A DNA stretch of 32,326 bases. It comes from Peptococcaceae bacterium. GTDB lineage: Bacteria; Bacillota; Dehalobacteriia; UBA4068; UBA4997. The stretch's first letter is position 1; every line of letters starts with the position of its first letter. Location of the stretch: positions 1 through 32,326 of the forward strand of contig JAAWKH010000022.1 in NCBI GenBank assembly GCA_022797295.1. The letters are read 5' to 3'. The translations under genes were made by a program, and so were the position numbers. The notes under the pieces were generated by a model. That model saw only the letters and a list, made by a program, of their open reading frames with translations, did no database searches and was not told where the DNA came from. This document shows positions 1 to 6,726 of the stretch, piece by piece.

Positions 1-18
1 TGTTAGCAGCTGCTAACA
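1..18. promoter_or_regulatory. Operator-like palindrome 1 upstream of feoA
   Basis: A perfect 18-bp palindrome, TGTTAGCAGCTGCTAACA, starts at the first base of the window. It is the first of three sites in this region with the core GTTAG-N6-CTAAC. The architecture resembles DtxR/IdeR-family metal-repressor sites (TTAGG...CCTAA type), which fits its place before iron-uptake genes. The identity of the regulator is inference, and any promoter or gene to the left is outside the window. Confidence 0.55.
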
Positions 19-35
19 TCTAAAAAATGGCCGAA

Positions 36-55
36 TTGTTAGAATATACTAACAA
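36..55. promoter_or_regulatory. Operator-like inverted repeat 2 over the feoA promoter
   Basis: TTGTTAG and CTAACAA form perfect 7-bp arms around a 6-bp centre. The repeat covers TATACT (45-50), a good -10 candidate placed 30 bp before the feoA start, so a protein bound here would block RNA polymerase. No convincing -35 box is visible. It shares the GTTAG-N6-CTAAC core with the sites at 1-18 and 548-563. An iron-responsive repressor of the DtxR family is the likely ligand, by inference. Confidence 0.6.
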
Positions 56-79
56 AGTTTGGCAGTAAGGAGGCAACAA

Positions 80-289
80 ATGCCAATTACTTTGGCTGTA
101 AAAGGGCAGGAATATCAAGTGCAGCGTATCACGGGCAAGGATGAGGTGCGTCGATATTTGGAAAATTTAGGAGTGGTAGCTGGCGGTTTGATTATGGTGG
201 TGGCGGAAAGCTCTGCCGGATTGATTGTCAATGCTAAAGGCACTCGTTTGGCTCTTGATTTGGCAATGGCTAGGCGGATTATGATTTAG
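80..289 (+). CDS. feoA: FeoA domain protein (first copy)
   Basis: This 69-residue protein is a stand-alone FeoA domain, the small SH3-like fold that assists the FeoB ferrous-iron transporter at the inner face of the membrane. The sequence shows the family pattern: a basic N-terminal stretch ending in TGKDEVRRYLENLG, then a hydrophobic VVAGGLIMVV strand and a C-terminal LALDLAMARRI segment. ATG at 80 is preferred over an in-frame TTG at 59 because TAAGGAGG lies 7 bases before it. A second feoA follows after 24 bases, and feoB lies further downstream, so the three form one iron-uptake unit. Two feoA copies before one feoB is a common arrangement in Clostridia. Confidence 0.85.
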   Translation: MPITLAVKGQEYQVQRITGKDEVRRYLENLGVVAGGLIMVVAESSAGLIVNAKGTRLALDLAMARRIMI

Positions 290-313
290 AATTTTGGGGA
301 AGGAGTAATTTAT

Positions 314-535
314 ATGAGAACATTAGCAGATGTAAGGCCCGGCGAAAGTGTGACGGTGCTGCGTTTGCAGGGCCAAGGCCCGGTGAAGCGTCGGATTATG
401 GATATGGGTATTACCAAAGGAACGTTTATCACTGTGCGCAAGCTGGCGCCGTTGGGGGATCCGTTGGAAATTAACCTGCGCAATTATGAGTTATCTTTGC
501 GCAAGGAAGATGCGAAAATGATTGAGGTGGAATAG
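314..535 (+). CDS. feoA: FeoA domain protein (second copy)
   Basis: This 73-residue protein is the more canonical FeoA of the pair. It carries the recognisable VRPGESVTVLRL opening, the KRRIMDMGITKGT helix-turn and the DPLEINLRNYELSLRKEDA C-terminal strand typical of FeoA. It is expected to bind FeoB or modulate its GTPase rather than carry iron itself. AAGGAG lies about 9 bases before the ATG. It sits 24 bases after the first feoA and 59 bases before feoB. The gap to feoB holds another copy of the putative metal-repressor operator, so feoB may be controlled separately from the two small genes. Confidence 0.93.
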   Translation: MRTLADVRPGESVTVLRLQGQGPVKRRIMDMGITKGTFITVRKLAPLGDPLEINLRNYELSLRKEDAKMIEVE

Positions 536-547
536 TTCTGATTGCAA

Positions 548-563
548 GTTAGTTTTTACTAAC
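548..563. promoter_or_regulatory. Operator-like inverted repeat 3 between feoA and feoB
   Basis: GTTAG-TTTTTA-CTAAC matches the core and spacing of the two sites upstream of feoA. It lies 31 bases before the feoB start. A TAAAAT at 572-577 could be a -10 box, but I could not pair it with a -35 at a normal spacing. The conserved half-sites inside an otherwise tightly packed operon argue for a functional operator rather than chance. Confidence 0.55.
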
Positions 564-594
564 ATAATTGATAAAATAGGAGGTATGAGAGAAA

Positions 595-2847
595 ATGAGT
601 GTAAAAATTGCTTTGGCTGGCAACCCTAACAGTGGCAAAACCACCATTTTCAACGCTTTAACTGGTAGTTCGCAGCATGTGGGCAACTGGCCGGGCGTGA
701 CAGTGGAAAAAAAGGATGGCCGTCTGAAAGGCAAGCCAGATGTTGTTATTCAGGATTTGCCGGGTATTTATTCACTTTCGCCGTACACATTGGAGGAGGT
801 TGTCACTCGTAATTATCTGGTGGCTGAAAAGCCAGATACAATTATTAATATTGTTGACGCTTCCAACCTGGAGCGTAATTTATATTTGACAATGCAGCTG
901 TTGGAGCTGGGTATTCCGGTGGTTATTGCCTTAAATATGATGGATATAGTGCGCAAGCGTGGTGATAAAATTAACGTGAGCAAGTTGCAAGATCAGTTGC
1001 GCTGTCCGGTTGTGGAAACTTCCGCCGTCGGCGGCGATGGTTTGCAGCAGCTGATCAACCAGGCTTGCGAGCTGGCCCAGCTTGGCAAGGCGAGCCAGCC
1101 GCAGATTGTTTTCAGCCAAAGGTTGGAAAAAACGTTGGCTCAGGTGGGTGATTTGTTGGAAACGGCGGGAGTGCTTAAACGGCCCGAACTGAAGCGCTGG
1201 CTGGCGGTTAAGCTTTTTGAGCGGGATGAAAAGCTGTTGGCGGAGCTGCACTTATCAGATACCGTACGGCAGCGGCTGGAAAAAATGACGGCGGAATGTG
1301 AGGCTGAGCTGGACGACGATAGCGAAAGCATTATCACCAATGAAAGATACGAATATATTAGCAGGTTGTTGCAGCAGGCGGCCAAAAAAACCTTGCCCAC
1401 AGGTCAGCTGAGCTTATCCGATAAAATCGATAAAGTGGTTACTAACCGTTTGCTGGCTTTGCCGATTTTTGCGGCGGTGATGTTTGTGATTTATTATGTT
1501 TCCATAACCACCGTGGGCGGTTTGCTGACTGATTGGGCCAATGACGGCGTTTTTGGCGACGGTTGGCATTTGTTTGGCATTGGCAGCGGTGCATATGAGG
1601 CGGCGGCTGAAATTGACCCTGATGCTGATCCTGCTGAGTTTGGCGTTTGGGTGCCTGGTATACCAGTCGTGTTGGAAAATCTTTTGGCCGCCGTGAACTG
1701 TGCAGATTGGTTACAATCGCTGGTTTTAGATGGCATTGTGGCTGGCGTGGGCGCTGTGCTGGGCTTTTTGCCGCAGATGATGGTGCTATTTATCTTTTTG
1801 GCAATTTTGGAGGATTGCGGTTATATGGCACGGGTGGCGTTTATTATGGATAGAATTTTCCGCCGCTTTGGTCTTTCCGGCAAAAGCTTTATCCCGATGC
1901 TGGTGGCAACCGGCTGCGGCGTGCCCGGCGTGATGGCTACGCGCACTATTGAAAAGGAAGCCGACCGCAAAATTGCTATTGTTACCACCACTTTTATGCC
2001 GTGCGGCGCCAAGCTGCCAATCATTGCTTTGATTGCCGGCGCACTGTTTGCAGAATCCGGCTGGGTGGCTCCGATTTGTTATTTTATTGGCATTGCGGCT
2101 ATTATCGTTTCTGGCATAATTTTGAAGAAAATGCGCTTTTTCGCCGGCGAGCCGGCTCCATTTGTAATGGAGCTGCCCAGCTATCATCTGCCGCAAGTTA
2201 AAAGCGTGTTGCTGACAATGTGGGATCGCTCTCAATCCTTTGTAAAAAAAGCCGGTACGATTATTTTGCTTTCCACTATTGTAATTTGGGCTTTGGGCAG
2301 CTATAATTTTTCTATGCAGCCAACGGAAACGCAGGATTCAATGCTGGCTGATATTGGCCGCACAGTGGCCCCGGTGTTTGCGCCTTTAGGTTGGGGCGAT
2401 CAGTGGGAAGCGGCTGTGGGTACGGTTACTGGTTTGATTGCTAAGGAAAATGTGGTTTCCACCTTTGGTTCGCTTTACGTTGGTTTGGATGAAGTTTCGG
2501 AGGACGGCAATGAATTTTGGGCGGTGGTGGCTGCCAAATACACTCCGCTGGCCGCTTTTTCCTTTATGCTGTTTAATCTGCTATGCGCGCCTTGTTTTGC
2601 AGCTATCGGCGCAATTCGGCGCGAGATGGGCTCGCTACGCTGGACGGCTTTTGCCGTGGGCTATCAATGTGCATTGGCTTATGCTTCGGCAATGGTATTT
2701 TACCAGATTGGTATACTGTTAAATGGCGGAACTTTTGGTTTACTTTCGGCGTTTAGCTTGGCGTTGCTGGCCGTTTTCCTCTGGCTGTTGTTGCGCCCAG
2801 AACCAAAGGCCAGTCAGAACAAAATTCAGACCGTTTTTGAAAGTTAA
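595..2847 (+). CDS. feoB: Ferrous iron transporter FeoB
   Basis: FeoB is a polytopic membrane protein that imports Fe(II), coupled to a cytoplasmic G domain. At 750 residues it has normal length. The N-terminal G domain shows G1 GNPNSGKT (9-16), G3 DLPG (54-57) and G4 NMMD (114-117). A helical guanine-dissociation-inhibitor-like linker follows, then the membrane core with two Gate-type segments, including the conserved FIPMLVATGCGVPGVMATR stretch and FMPCGAKLPI. ATG at 595 follows AGGAGGTATGAGAGAAA, an excellent ribosome binding site. It is preceded by two feoA genes and followed 29 bases later by a FeoB-associated Cys-rich mini-protein. Repression under iron sufficiency is suggested by the inverted repeat at 548-563. 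Confidence 0.98.
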   Translation: MSVKIALAGNPNSGKTTIFNALTGSSQHVGNWPGVTVEKKDGRLKGKPDVVIQDLPGIYSLSPYTLEEVVTRNYLVAEKPDTIINIVDASNLERNLYLTMQLLELGIPVVIALNMMDIVRKRGDKINVSKLQDQLRCPVVETSAVGGDGLQQLINQACELAQLGKASQPQIVFSQRLEKTLAQVGDLLETAGVLKRPELKRWLAVKLFERDEKLLAELHLSDTVRQRLEKMTAECEAELDDDSESIITNERYEYISRLLQQAAKKTLPTGQLSLSDKIDKVVTNRLLALPIFAAVMFVIYYVSITTVGGLLTDWANDGVFGDGWHLFGIGSGAYEAAAEIDPDADPAEFGVWVPGIPVVLENLLAAVNCADWLQSLVLDGIVAGVGAVLGFLPQMMVLFIFLAILEDCGYMARVAFIMDRIFRRFGLSGKSFIPMLVATGCGVPGVMATRTIEKEADRKIAIVTTTFMPCGAKLPIIALIAGALFAESGWVAPICYFIGIAAIIVSGIILKKMRFFAGEPAPFVMELPSYHLPQVKSVLLTMWDRSQSFVKKAGTIILLSTIVIWALGSYNFSMQPTETQDSMLADIGRTVAPVFAPLGWGDQWEAAVGTVTGLIAKENVVSTFGSLYVGLDEVSEDGNEFWAVVAAKYTPLAAFSFMLFNLLCAPCFAAIGAIRREMGSLRWTAFAVGYQCALAYASAMVFYQIGILLNGGTFGLLSAFSLALLAVFLWLLLRPEPKASQNKIQTVFES

Positions 2848-2876
2848 TATTACCAATTAATATAGGAGGCGATTGG

Positions 2877-3041
2877 ATGGGAACTGTTGTGGTGGGCGTT
2901 TTGGTTTTCGGCAGCGCAGGCCTGATTTTATGGCATATGTGGCGGCGGCATAAGCAGGGCGGCGGTTGCGCCGGTTGTGGCGGCTCTTGCAGCGGTTGCT
3001 CTGGCAGCTGTCCATTGCCGCAAAAGCCTAAGTCAAGATAA
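2877..3041 (+). CDS. FeoB-associated Cys-rich membrane mini-protein
   Basis: This 54-residue reading frame starts at ATG 2877, six bases after AGGAGG. It has one N-terminal membrane segment (about residues 3-19, VVVGVLVFGSAGLILW region), a basic WRRHK stop-transfer, and then a Gly/Cys-rich tail with Cys at 31, 34, 38, 41 and 45 (GCAGCGGSCSGCSGSCP). This matches the FeoB-associated Cys-rich membrane protein family found directly behind feoB in many Firmicutes. Its exact job is unknown; a metal-binding accessory role for FeoB is inferred from the cysteines and position. It ends the feo operon. Confidence 0.85.
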   Translation: MGTVVVGVLVFGSAGLILWHMWRRHKQGGGCAGCGGSCSGCSGSCPLPQKPKSR

Positions 3042-3093
3042 ATCGAATCTTCCATAATTATCCTTACTTGGAGAATTATTATATATACCCCTT

Positions 3094-3129
3094 TCAAACA
3101 GACCCTGGCGTTGGCTGGGGTCTGTTTGA
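3094..3129 (+). terminator. Hairpin after the feo operon
   Basis: The arms at 3094-3105 and 3118-3129 (core CAAACAGACCC / GGGTCTGTTTG) form a 12-bp stem with a 12-base loop, about 50 bases after the last feo gene. There is no T-run after the right arm, so intrinsic termination is uncertain. The right arm overlaps the -35 box of the tatD promoter. Confidence 0.5.
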
Positions 3130-3154
3130 CAAACTCTGGTGTTGATGATATAAT
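3126..3154 (+). promoter_or_regulatory. Sigma-A promoter of tatD
   Basis: A perfect TTGACA (3126-3131) and a perfect TATAAT (3149-3154) are separated by 17 bp, 31 bp before the tatD start. This is the best consensus promoter in the window. Its -35 box is embedded in the right arm of the hairpin that follows the feo operon. Confidence 0.85.
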
Positions 3155-3185
3155 ATGAAGAAATTGGAAAAGGTTAGGTTGCATT

Positions 3186-3974
3186 ATGTTACAAAAAATT
3201 AAATTATTTGATTCGCATTGTCATTTGGATGATGCTAAACTGGCTAAAGATTTGCCGGCGGTTTTGGAGCGGGCTGCGCAAAACGGTTTGGTGGGAATGG
3301 CGACGATTGGCTGTGATTTGCGTTCGTCTTTGTTTGCATTGCACTTGGCGGAGAAGTATCCGCAGGTGGCTTGCGCAGTGGGGGTTCATCCCTCTGATTG
3401 CGGCGAGCTGAATGAGAAATCCTTTGCGGATTTGGCTGAGCTGGCGGCGGCTCCGGCGGCCCGGGCAGTGGGAGAGATTGGCCTGGATTATTACTGGGAC
3501 AACGTGCCGCGGGAGGTGCAGCGCAAATGGTTTGTGGAGCAAATTCATTTGGCCAAGGATTTGCACAAGCCGATTGTAATTCACGACCGCGAGGCCCACG
3601 GCGATTTGTTTAATATTGTGCGGCAGGAAAAGGCGGGCGAGTTTGGCGGGATTATGCACTGCTTTTCCGGCAGCTGGGAACTGGCCAAGGAAGCCTTGCG
3701 TCTGAACTTTTATATTTCTATTGCCGGCCCGGTTACTTACAAAAATGCGCGTCAGTTGCCGGAGGTTGTGAAAAACTGCCCGCTGGATAGGCTGCTGATT
3801 GAAACGGACAGCCCTTATCTCACGCCGGAGCCGCGCCGCGGCAAAACCAACGAGCCGGCCAATGTTTTTTTTGTGGCGGAAAAGGTGGCGGCTTTGCGCG
3901 GAATGGCCATTGAAGAAATTGGTGAGATTACCACGGCCAATGCTCTTAAATTTTATGGCATATTAGATAAATAA
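3186..3974 (+). CDS. tatD: TatD family metal-dependent hydrolase (DNase)
   Basis: This 262-residue TIM-barrel protein of the TatD/YcfH family is expected to be a divalent-metal-dependent 3'-5' exonuclease or hydrolase in the cytoplasm. The metal-binding HxH appears in FDSHCHLDD near the N-terminus, followed by AVGVHP, the AVGEIGLDYYWD motif with the metal-bridging Glu, PIVIHDREAH, MHCFSG and the C-terminal LLIETDSPYLTP motif; all key positions are present. The ATG at 3186 lies behind a weak AAAAGGTTAGG site. The gene has its own promoter (3126-3154) and terminator (3994-4035). In Bacillus the tatD homologue yabD is next to yabE, and the same order is kept here, but rnmV and ksgA do not follow. 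Confidence 0.95.
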   Translation: MLQKIKLFDSHCHLDDAKLAKDLPAVLERAAQNGLVGMATIGCDLRSSLFALHLAEKYPQVACAVGVHPSDCGELNEKSFADLAELAAAPAARAVGEIGLDYYWDNVPREVQRKWFVEQIHLAKDLHKPIVIHDREAHGDLFNIVRQEKAGEFGGIMHCFSGSWELAKEALRLNFYISIAGPVTYKNARQLPEVVKNCPLDRLLIETDSPYLTPEPRRGKTNEPANVFFVAEKVAALRGMAIEEIGEITTANALKFYGILDK

Positions 3975-3993
3975 ATAAAAATATTACGAAATT

Positions 3994-4035
3994 AAAGCGC
4001 GTTTCCGATTTGTTTGTTGGAGATGTGCTTTTTTT
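3994..4035 (+). terminator. Intrinsic terminator of tatD
   Basis: The left arm AAAGCGCGTTTCC (3994-4006) pairs with the right arm GGAGATGTGCTTT (4019-4031). The 13-bp stem includes three G-U pairs and has a 12-base loop. The stem runs into seven T residues (4029-4035). It lies 20 bases after the tatD stop. Confidence 0.75.
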
Positions 4036-4129
4036 CTGTTGAAATTTAAGTTGGGCGACTCTAAAAAACAATTTAGACGGCGAACAAAGCGGCTGAAATC
4101 CGCTTTCTGCAAGCTTTGTGGACAGGTAT

Positions 4130-4158
4130 TTGACAAAAGAGGCGAAATGGGGTAAAAT
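4130..4158 (+). promoter_or_regulatory. Promoter of the yabE-like gene
   Basis: TTGACA (4130-4135) and TAAAAT (4153-4158) are 17 bp apart. Transcription from here would give a leader of about 140 bases before the TTG start at 4307. The rest of the gap between tatD and this gene (3975-4306) holds the tatD terminator and a small inverted repeat (AAAGCGG...CCGCTTT, near 4086-4106); I see nothing else in it. Confidence 0.75.
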
Positions 4159-4306
4159 TATAGTAGCAAATGGCGATAAATTGGGGCTGATGTGGATTGT
4201 TGACTGAAAAAAGGCCGCACTTATCTCTGCTTTGTGGGGAGCAATGGTCAAAAATCTGCGGAACGCCAGCCATTTTCAGAAAACTAAGAAAAGGAGGCGC
4301 GACAGC

Positions 4307-5311
4307 TTGGAGAGTACAGAATTAAAGCCTGCGAGAGTAAAGCGTTCTACTAGGAAGAGGGTTCGGCCCTTGCCTTTTTTGGCTGTGTTTGTGCTGTTTA
4401 TGAGTTTTGCCGTTGCTGCCTATGCTTTTACTGAAAAGGAAATTGAAATTATTGATAACGGCAAAGTGAGCGTAATTAGCACTCACGCCCTGACGGTGGG
4501 CGAGTTGCTGGAGCAGCGCGGCATTGAGCTGATTGATGCGGATGTGGTTCGGCCAGGGGTGGAGGCCAAGCTGGAAAACTGCGGACGAGTGATTATTGAC
4601 CGGGCCTTTCCGGTTACGGTGACGGCGGATTTTGTTACCAATTCCTACCGCACCCAGGAAGTTACGGTGGCTGAATTTTTGCAGGCTAATGAAATTGAGC
4701 TGGGCCAATATGATTGGGTCAGCCCTGGCTTGGACACGTTGGTGGACGAGGATGTGCCGGTGATTGTTAGCCGTATAACCTATCGTCAAACGGAAACCAC
4801 GCAGCCGATTGCGCCCAAAACGGTGCGCAAGGAGGATTCGAGCCTAAATTCCGGCCAAAGTAAGGTGGTGACGGCTGGCAAACCTGGCGAGCTGACCATT
4901 ACCAGCCTGGTGACATACAAGGACGGCGTGCCGATTGACAAAAAAGAGGTTGGCCGAACGGTTACGGTGGCGGCTCAGGATGAGGTGTTGGCCGTGGGCA
5001 CCCGGCGCGTGATTAGCCGCGGTGGCAAAACCTATGCTTACAGTGATGTGCTTTCTATGAAAGCAACCGCTTACACGCACACCGGCAACCGAACTTATAC
5101 CGGCACCAATCCGCGGGCCGGCTACACGGTTGCGGTTGATCCAAAGGTGATTCCGCTGGGTACAATGCTTTACGTGGACGGTTATGGATATGCCAAGGCG
5201 GAGGATATTGGCAGTGCGATAACCGGCAAAAAGATTGACCTGTTTTTTAACAGTGAGCGCGAATGCACTGATTGGGGTGTGCGCAACGTGCGAGTTTACA
5301 TTCTGGAATAA
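4307..5311 (+). CDS. yabE: YabE-like cell-wall protein (DUF348-G5-3D)
   Basis: This 334-residue exported or membrane-tethered protein has one hydrophobic segment (about residues 21-41, PLPFLAVFVLFMSFAVAAYAF), two DUF348 repeats (about 43-155), a G5 domain (about 180-250) and a C-terminal 3D domain. The three conserved Asp of the 3D domain are present in AVDPKVIPLGT, KAEDIGSA and KKIDLFF. Such proteins are related to Rpf-type resuscitation factors and are thought to cleave peptidoglycan like a lytic transglycosylase. I chose TTG at 4307 because AAGGAGG ends about 9 bases before it; in-frame starts at 4232 and 4244 lack a good site and would put charged residues before the signal segment. B. 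subtilis YabE is longer. Confidence 0.85.
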   Translation: MESTELKPARVKRSTRKRVRPLPFLAVFVLFMSFAVAAYAFTEKEIEIIDNGKVSVISTHALTVGELLEQRGIELIDADVVRPGVEAKLENCGRVIIDRAFPVTVTADFVTNSYRTQEVTVAEFLQANEIELGQYDWVSPGLDTLVDEDVPVIVSRITYRQTETTQPIAPKTVRKEDSSLNSGQSKVVTAGKPGELTITSLVTYKDGVPIDKKEVGRTVTVAAQDEVLAVGTRRVISRGGKTYAYSDVLSMKATAYTHTGNRTYTGTNPRAGYTVAVDPKVIPLGTMLYVDGYGYAKAEDIGSAITGKKIDLFFNSERECTDWGVRNVRVYILE

Positions 5312-5320
5312 TCAGGCAGG

Positions 5321-5346
5321 GCCGGGGTTTTGTACCACCGGCTTTT
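5321..5346 (+). terminator. Weak terminator-like hairpin after yabE
   Basis: GCCGG (5321-5325) and CCGGC (5338-5342) form a short GC stem with a 12-base loop, followed by TTTT. It lies 9 bases after the stop codon. The stem is short, so efficiency is doubtful. Confidence 0.4.
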
Positions 5347-5482
5347 GCCCGTGGTCGCAAAAAAATGCACAGAAAAAGCAGGAAATTCCTGGTCGGGGTA
5401 GAAATAAATAAGAATAACGAAAGTATTTAAGTAGCATTACAGCTTTGGATAAGTCTATATAATGGTTGGAGGTAGACAGATT

Positions 5483-6472
5483 TTGGGTAGGTACATTTCT
5501 CCAATAGTAACCAGTATATTAATGGGTAGTGTACTTTGGGTTGTTGATAGTATCATCTTTGCGCTTAGTATGACCAGCGTTTCAATTAGTGGCGCGTTGT
5601 TTACGGAGGTTTCCGCCTTGCGTTTATCTCTGCGGCTGCTGATTTTTTTGGTGTGCTTGCTGGTTGGCGTTTATACTGGCTATAAGGCGTCGGCAAAAAA
5701 CGTTTCGCCATTGGTTGGCTTTGAGCCAGACGAGCTTTTTACTGATGTAGATTACTTGCAGGCCTCGCAGGATAAAAGCTTTAGCGGGGATGATACTCTG
5801 CGCGGTTTAAGCTATGTGGAAAATATCAATAAAAATCCAGATATAGATGTGGAAAATCGACCAATCTATTACAGCGATCATATTAAGCGTTCTCTTTCGC
5901 ATAAGGTGAAGGAGGGGCACGTCACCCAGGAGGTTAACCATGTTGACCAAAAGCGTTCGGATAACCTGATGACGGAGCGTTTCCAGACTATTCAGACTAC
6001 AGAGGCTATGTTGCTTTGGCAATATTGCGGCCGTTTGGGTGGCGCTTTGAAGCTGAATGTGGACGAGCTAAGCGCAATCCGCACTCTGTGTTATTGTTAT
6101 GATGTGGGGCGTTTTGTGAACGGTTCCTCCTTTGAAAATCACGCGGAATATGGAGCGGAAATTATTGCCACCGTGCCGGAGTTGGCTCCGGCGGCGCCGC
6201 TGGTTTATGCGCACCACGAAAAATGGGACGGCAGCGGCCCCTATCATATGTCTGGCCTGGATATTCCACTGGGCAGCCGGATTTTTGCGGTGGCTTGGGT
6301 TTATAACGCTTTTACTAAGCCTTATGGCGCGTGGAGGCTTTCCTCTGAGGATGCTTTGGATATGCTGCAAATGTATGCCGGCACGGCTTTGGATCCGGAG
6401 TTGGTGGCGGTGTTCGTTGGTTTGGTTGGACAGCGACGAATGATTAGCGAGGGCGTGCTGGAAAGCGCCTGA
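5483..6472 (+). CDS. Membrane-anchored degenerate HD-GYP domain protein
   Basis: This 329-residue protein has two N-terminal membrane helices (about residues 6-28 and 46-66), a polar linker, and a C-terminal HD-type phosphohydrolase domain (about 170-325). The HD-GYP pattern is recognisable in HHEKWDGSG (244-252), HAEYGAEI and IPLGSRIFAVAWVYNAFT, but the signature HD is YD in YDVGR (206-210) and the GYP motif reads GPYHMSG. Canonical HD-GYP proteins hydrolyse cyclic di-GMP; losing the metal-ligand His suggests a sensor or scaffold rather than an active enzyme (inference). Start: TTG 5483 has GGAGG at 5468-5472, whereas the in-frame ATG at 5462 has no ribosome site and overlaps a TATAAT (5458-5463). 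The last 48 bp of the gene recur at 6668-6715. Confidence 0.75.
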   Translation: MGRYISPIVTSILMGSVLWVVDSIIFALSMTSVSISGALFTEVSALRLSLRLLIFLVCLLVGVYTGYKASAKNVSPLVGFEPDELFTDVDYLQASQDKSFSGDDTLRGLSYVENINKNPDIDVENRPIYYSDHIKRSLSHKVKEGHVTQEVNHVDQKRSDNLMTERFQTIQTTEAMLLWQYCGRLGGALKLNVDELSAIRTLCYCYDVGRFVNGSSFENHAEYGAEIIATVPELAPAAPLVYAHHEKWDGSGPYHMSGLDIPLGSRIFAVAWVYNAFTKPYGAWRLSSEDALDMLQMYAGTALDPELVAVFVGLVGQRRMISEGVLESA

Positions 6473-6475
6473 AAA
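6428..6475 (+). repeat. Direct repeat copy 1 (end of HD-GYP gene)
   Basis: This 48-bp segment encodes the last residues of the HD-GYP protein (GQRRMISEGVLESA-stop). It is repeated exactly 240 bp downstream with one mismatch. Confidence 0.95.
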
Positions 6476-6503
6476 ATATCTTAAAGTAAAGGGGGCTAAA
6501 CAA

Positions 6504-6650
6504 ATGCCAACAGAAAGAGAATCCCTGGACATTAAAAAAGCAATGGCTTATGATTTGCTGCAAATCATCAAAAAAGATATGGATAAGCAATATTCTAAAG
6601 AGGAATTGGAAAACTTGATTGACGCTTATATCAGAGGATTGGAACAGTAA
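6504..6650 (+). CDS. Small acidic helical protein of unknown function
   Basis: A 48-residue frame starts at ATG 6504, after AAAGGGGG. The protein is charged and predicted helical (MPTERESLDIKKAMAYDLLQ at the N-terminus, YSKEELENLIDAYIRGLEQ at the C-terminus). It has no cysteine, no membrane segment and no motif I recognise. Its ribosome site, length and non-repetitive composition argue that it is translated. It lies between two copies of the HD-GYP gene 3' end, so it may have arrived with, or been left behind by, a local duplication. A role linked to the HD-GYP protein is possible but only from position. Confidence 0.65.
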   Translation: MPTERESLDIKKAMAYDLLQIIKKDMDKQYSKEELENLIDAYIRGLEQ

Positions 6651-6667
6651 TTAATCACTGATTGCTG

Positions 6668-6715
6668 GGACAGCGACGGATGATTAGCGAGGGCGTGCTG
6701 GAAAGCGCCTGAAAA
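6668..6715 (+). repeat. Direct repeat copy 2 (orphan HD-GYP gene end)
   Basis: This copy matches 6428-6475 at 47 of 48 positions. The single change (A6439 to G6679) turns CGA into CGG, both Arg, so the copy still encodes GQRRMISEGVLESA and a stop. There is no gene body in front of it. It ends just before the ribosome binding site of the ABM-fold gene. Confidence 0.95.
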
Positions 6716-6726
6716 GAGGAGTTGCA

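Noticed and set aside
4060..4130. Possible ydaO-type (cyclic di-AMP) riboswitch before the yabE-like gene
   Set aside because: GGCTGAAATCC and GGACAGG recall parts of the class, and such riboswitches often precede cell-wall genes. However, the other conserved blocks are missing and the segment lies upstream of the consensus promoter at 4130-4158, so it would not be in the transcript.
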